From: Geothrix sp.
GTDB taxonomy: Bacteria; Acidobacteriota; Holophagae; Holophagales; Holophagaceae
Assembly (NCBI GenBank): GCA_023701165.1
Contig: JAMPXL010000019.1
Location: 1 to 9,505, forward strand
Length of the DNA: 9,505 nucleotides
Direction: 5' to 3'
Part shown: one piece after another, positions 6,735-9,505 of the stretch
Numbering within the stretch: position 1 is the first letter of the stretch
Layout: the number at the start of each line of letters is the position of its first letter
The notes under the pieces: model-generated
Database searches by the model: none
What the model was told of the DNA's origin: nothing
What the model saw: the letters and a program-made list of their open reading frames with translations, nothing else
Translations under genes and position numbers: made by a program

Positions 6735-9029
6735 TCACGCCCGCTCCAGCCCCCCGAAGCGCGCCATGATGCGCCGGTCACCGCCCTGGTCGAAGCGGAT
6801 GGTGTAGGTCAGCCCCTCGCCCCGGCCCGACGAGGCCAGCACCGTGCCCGCGCCGAAGCGGGCGCTCCTCACCCGCGTGCCCGCCTCGAAGGCACTCGGA
6901 TCTTTCTGTTCGGCAGGCTCGGAGAGCCTGCCGCCATCCGGGACCGGTGGCGGAGCCTCCTTGACGCGGTCGAAGAAGCTGCGGATGCGCTGCAGCTCCG
7001 TGGCCACCGAAGCCCCGCCGCCGCCTTCGCGGGAGAAGGAGCTGCCGGGCCGCACGCCTTCGCCGGACTGATAGATCTCCGTGCCCCACCGGATGGGCGC
7101 GGTGAGTGCCTCCGCGGGGATCTCCCGCAGGAAGCGGCTGGGCATGGACAGCATTTCCGTGCCCATGATGCGCCGCCGCCGGGCCGCGCTCAGCGTGAGC
7201 CGCCGCTGGGCGCGGGTGATGGCCACGTAGAAGAGGCGCCGTTCCTCTTCGAGCCCCTCGGGGGTCTCCCGTGCGTTGCGGTTGGGGAAGACGTCCTCCT
7301 CCATGCCGATGACGAACACGAAGGGGAACTCCAGGCCCTTGGCGCAGTGGATGGTCATGAGGCTGAGGTGGGCCGCCTCCTCCAGCTGATCCGTATCCGA
7401 GGCCAGGGTGATGCGGTCCAGGAATTCCGACAGGCGCAGGCCCAGGGATTCGGATTCGGCGGCGGCGCTGAGGAATTCCTCCAGGTTGCGGATGCGGCCT
7501 TCCGCCTCCAGGGTGGCCTCGTCCTCCAGGCTCTGGAGGTAGCCGCTCTCCTGGAGCGTCCATTTCACCAGGCCCGCCAGGCCCTGGGCGTCCCGCTCCC
7601 CCGCCGCGCGGCGGAAGAGGTCGAGGAACTTGCCCAGCTCCCGTTGGGCGCGTCCCTTCAGCTCGCCGGAGCGCAGCAGCAGGGCCAGGCCCTCCAGGGG
7701 CGTGCCACCCTCAGGGATGGCGCCCTCGATCTTCCCCAGCGTGGTGGGTCCCACCCCGCGGGTGGGCGCGTTCACGCAGCGGCGGAAGCTCACCAGGTCG
7801 AAGGGATTCGAGATGAGCCGCAGGTACGAGATGAGGTCCTTCACCTCCTGCCGCTCGTAGAACTTCACGCCGCCCACCAGGCGGTAGGCCATGTTCTGGG
7901 CCCGCAGGGCCTCTTCCATCTGCCGGGACTGCCAGTTGGCGCGGTAGAGCACGGCCAGCTTGGCCTCGGGCTCCCGATACCGCAGCTCCTGGATGCGCTG
8001 CGCCACCCACTCCGCCTCCAGCCGCCCCTCATCCGCCAGCTTGAAGGTGATGGACTCGCCCTCGCCCAGGTCGGTCACGAGGGCGCCCTTGCCCTCCACC
8101 CGCTGGGAGTTGTTGGCGATGACCTCCGAGGCCGCGTCCAGGATCTTCTTGGTGGACCGGTAGTTCTGCAGCAGCTCGATGCGCACGGCCTCGGGGAAGT
8201 CCTGCTGGAAGTCGAGGATGTTGCGGATGTCCGCTCCTCTCCACCCATAGATCGACTGGTCCTCGTCGCCCACCACGCAGAGGTTGTGGTGGCGCCGGGC
8301 CAGGTGCTGCACCAGCAGGTACTGGGCGCGGTTGGTGTCCTGGTACTCGTCCACGAGGATGAACTTGAAGCGCTCTCCGTACTGGGCCTGGATCACGGGA
8401 TCGCGGAAGAGCCGCTCGGTCCAGAGCAGCAGGTCGTCGAAGTCGCAGGCGCGGTGGTTCTTCAGGCCCTTCTGGTAGAGGTCGTAGGCATCCAGCACCT
8501 TGCGGGTCCAGGGGTCCAGGGCCTCCTCCCGGGCCTCCTCCGGCAGCAGGCAGCGGTTCTTGAAGTCGCTGATCATCTCCAGCACCCGCTTGGGGTGGTA
8601 CTGCTTCTCCGGCAGCTTCAGTTCGGCCAGCACCTGCTTCATGAGGCTCTTCTGGTCCGACGGATCGAAGATGACGAAATCCCGGCCCACGGGCGTGCGC
8701 TCGCCCTCCCGGCGAAGGATGCGCGTGCAGAAGCTGTGGAAGGTGCTCACCCACATCTGGGCAGCGGGCACGGAGACGAGCCGCTGGACGCGCTCCCGCA
8801 TCTCCTCCGCGGCCTTGTTGGTGAAGGTCATGGCCAGGATGGAGCCGGGATGGGCGCCCTCCTCCTCGATGAGCCAGGCGATGCGGCGGGTGATCACCGT
8901 GGTCTTGCCCGAGCCTGCGCCCGCCAGGATCAGCAGCGGGCCATGGGCGTGACACACCGCCTCCCGCTGGGGGGCGTTCAGGTTGCGGAGCAGCGGGTGG
9001 TCGGAAGGAGGCGGGAGCGCATCGGGCAT
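6735..9029 (-). CDS. pcrA: ATP-dependent DNA helicase PcrA/UvrD (superfamily 1A)
   Basis: It is a predicted 3'-to-5' DNA helicase of excision repair and replication-transcription conflict resolution. Its 764 residues are close to the family's 720-760. Motifs appear in order: Q motif LNAPQREAV (17-25), Walker A GAGSGKTT (37-44), Ia TFTNKAAEEM, Walker B LVDEYQDTN, III VVGDEDQSIYGWRGA, IV QNYRST, V TIHCAKGLEF with VFVIGMEEDVFPN, and VI LFYVAITRAQRR. Motif V carries Cys where Ser is common. A Gly/Ser-rich linker leads to a C-terminal VRSARFGAGTVL...YTIRFDQG...MARFGGLE module. This resembles the Tudor-like domain that PcrA and UvrD use to contact RNA polymerase, and it favours PcrA/UvrD over Rep. 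The ATG at 9029 has AGGA/GAGGGG ahead of it and begins nine bases after the cytochrome stop, so co-transcription is likely. Its 3' end faces the epimerase gene across 63 bases. Confidence 0.95.
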   Translation of the reverse strand: MPDALPPPSDHPLLRNLNAPQREAVCHAHGPLLILAGAGSGKTTVITRRIAWLIEEEGAHPGSILAMTFTNKAAEEMRERVQRLVSVPAAQMWVSTFHSFCTRILRREGERTPVGRDFVIFDPSDQKSLMKQVLAELKLPEKQYHPKRVLEMISDFKNRCLLPEEAREEALDPWTRKVLDAYDLYQKGLKNHRACDFDDLLLWTERLFRDPVIQAQYGERFKFILVDEYQDTNRAQYLLVQHLARRHHNLCVVGDEDQSIYGWRGADIRNILDFQQDFPEAVRIELLQNYRSTKKILDAASEVIANNSQRVEGKGALVTDLGEGESITFKLADEGRLEAEWVAQRIQELRYREPEAKLAVLYRANWQSRQMEEALRAQNMAYRLVGGVKFYERQEVKDLISYLRLISNPFDLVSFRRCVNAPTRGVGPTTLGKIEGAIPEGGTPLEGLALLLRSGELKGRAQRELGKFLDLFRRAAGERDAQGLAGLVKWTLQESGYLQSLEDEATLEAEGRIRNLEEFLSAAAESESLGLRLSEFLDRITLASDTDQLEEAAHLSLMTIHCAKGLEFPFVFVIGMEEDVFPNRNARETPEGLEEERRLFYVAITRAQRRLTLSAARRRRIMGTEMLSMPSRFLREIPAEALTAPIRWGTEIYQSGEGVRPGSSFSREGGGGASVATELQRIRSFFDRVKEAPPPVPDGGRLSEPAEQKDPSAFEAGTRVRSARFGAGTVLASSGRGEGLTYTIRFDQGGDRRIMARFGGLERA

Positions 9030-9038
9030 CCCCTCATC

Positions 9039-9416
9039 CTATCGGGCCGCCCCTCCCACCGGGACGATGGCCTTGCCCTTCTCGGCCTTTCGCAGGACCT
9101 CCCGGACCAGCAGGCCGGCCTCCTCCTCCGACAGCTGGCCCTTGAAGGAAGGCATGACCATCCCGAAGAAGAGGCCCTTGCGGATGGCCTTGACCAGGTC
9201 GGCATCCTGATCCGCGGCCATTCTCTTGGCGTCCGTGAAATCGCGCCCACCCAGCTTCTTCCCCTCGGGGCCCAGGGCCGAACCATCGGCCCCGTGGCAC
9301 TTCACGCAGTTCTGGGCGAAGAAGGCCCTCAGGTCGTCCACGGTCTTCACCGGGGCCCCCTGCGCCCCCAGGGCGCCAGCGGCCAGAAGAGCAGGGAGGA
9401 ATGACACCATCCGCAT
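9039..9416 (-). CDS. Small exported monoheme cytochrome c
   Basis: The predicted 125-residue precursor starts at the ATG at 9416, with GAGG five bases upstream. The frame is open to 9476, but that extension has no signal character. Residues 1-20 form a Sec signal peptide: Met-Arg, a hydrophobic core LPALLAAGAL, then GAQG/AP as a likely cleavage region. This places the protein in the periplasm. The heme attachment motif CVKCH is at 37-41, followed by GADGS as in class I cytochromes. MVMP at 86-89 supplies M88 as the likely sixth heme ligand. The remaining SFKGQLSEEEAGLLVREVL helix is the usual C-terminal helix. Electron transfer is the expected role, but the partner is not visible. It is the first gene of a probable two-gene unit with pcrA, or lies within a longer unit if the fragment at the right edge belongs to it. 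Confidence 0.88.
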   Translation of the reverse strand: MRMVSFLPALLAAGALGAQGAPVKTVDDLRAFFAQNCVKCHGADGSALGPEGKKLGGRDFTDAKRMAADQDADLVKAIRKGLFFGMVMPSFKGQLSEEEAGLLVREVLRKAEKGKAIVPVGGAAR

Positions 9417-9455
9417 GACCACCTCGATGAATGTTGAAACACCTGGACAGGATGA

Positions 9456-9474
9456 GCCCGGCCGGTTTCCGGGC
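9456..9474. repeat. Short GC hairpin upstream of the cytochrome gene
   Basis: GCCCGG (9456-9461) and CCGGGC (9469-9474) can form a six-pair stem with a seven-base loop. On the minus strand no U tract follows it, so it is not a canonical terminator. It lies ten bases beyond the possible TGA of the gene at the right edge. It may slow transcription or be incidental. No promoter was recognised between 9417 and 9483. Confidence 0.3.
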
Positions 9475-9483
9475 AAGGCTACG

Positions 9484-9505
9484 TCAGGTTTTTTTCTTCA
9501 CCGCC
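9484..9505 (-). CDS. Possible last codons of an upstream gene (fragment at right edge)
   Basis: Read leftward from 9504, the frame gives Ala-Val-Lys-Lys-Lys-Thr and a TGA at 9486-9484. A lysine-rich tail of this sort is a common protein end. The neighbouring frame gives Gly-Gly-Glu-Glu-Lys-Asn-Leu-Thr and a TAG, so the reading frame is not certain. The fragment is too short to prove that it is a gene. Confidence 0.2.

Noticed and set aside
6717..9404. 895-codon open frame on the plus strand, antisense to pcrA and the cytochrome gene
   Set aside because: It is a shadow of codon bias in GC-rich DNA: composition is rich in His, Gln, Gly and Leu with no domain or motif, while the opposite strand shows all helicase motifs.
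1..9505. Search for tRNA, rRNA, transposase, integrase, phage, toxin-antitoxin or defence modules
   Set aside because: No cloverleaf, rRNA stretch or mobile-element protein was seen on either strand; all sizeable real genes are housekeeping or metabolic types.

Overview
The window is GC-rich (by eye well above 60 %), densely coding bacterial DNA. Almost every codon ends in G or C. Genes sit on both strands with gaps of 9 to about 140 bases, and no stretch over 300 bases lacks a gene. A membrane-anchored PAS sensor, an exported c-type cytochrome and a Shine-Dalgarno-led gene style suggest a respiring, Gram-negative-type bacterium. The mix would fit the Holophagae/Geothrix side of Acidobacteriota, but that is a guess without phylogenetic support.

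Layout, left to right. (1) Bases 1-483, minus strand: N-terminal part of a membrane-anchored PAS protein, probably a sensor histidine kinase, running off the left edge. (2) 495-1334, plus: PEP synthase/PPDK regulatory kinase-phosphorylase, starting 11 bases from the sensor in the divergent direction. (3) 1352-2827, minus: two-domain polyphosphate:AMP phosphotransferase, convergent with (2). (4) About 2923 or 3007 to 3825, plus: polytopic membrane protein of unknown function whose coding signal extends upstream of any usual start codon. (5) 3867-3942: long near-perfect inverted repeat made of CACCAAG-like units between convergent genes, probably also a terminator. (6) 3970-5613, minus: large FAD-dependent dehydrogenase (COG2509 type). 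(7) 5614-5753: AT-rich divergent intergenic region. (8) 5754-6671, plus: TIGR01777/YfcH-type NAD-dependent epimerase. (9) 6735-9029, minus: PcrA/UvrD helicase. (10) 9039-9416, minus: small exported monoheme cytochrome c, 9 bases upstream of the helicase and probably co-transcribed with it. (11) 9484-9505, minus: possibly the last codons of another gene.

Functionally this looks like a chromosomal housekeeping neighbourhood. The PEP synthase/PPDK regulator and the polyphosphate:AMP phosphotransferase both act on adenylate and phosphoryl balance, but they are convergent and not an operon. I see no transposase, integrase, CRISPR array, tRNA, rRNA or toxin/defence module. The points most worth a second look are the missing start codon of the membrane protein, the 76-base hairpin repeat and the 11-base divergent gap at the left end. 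I find no convincing new multi-gene system.
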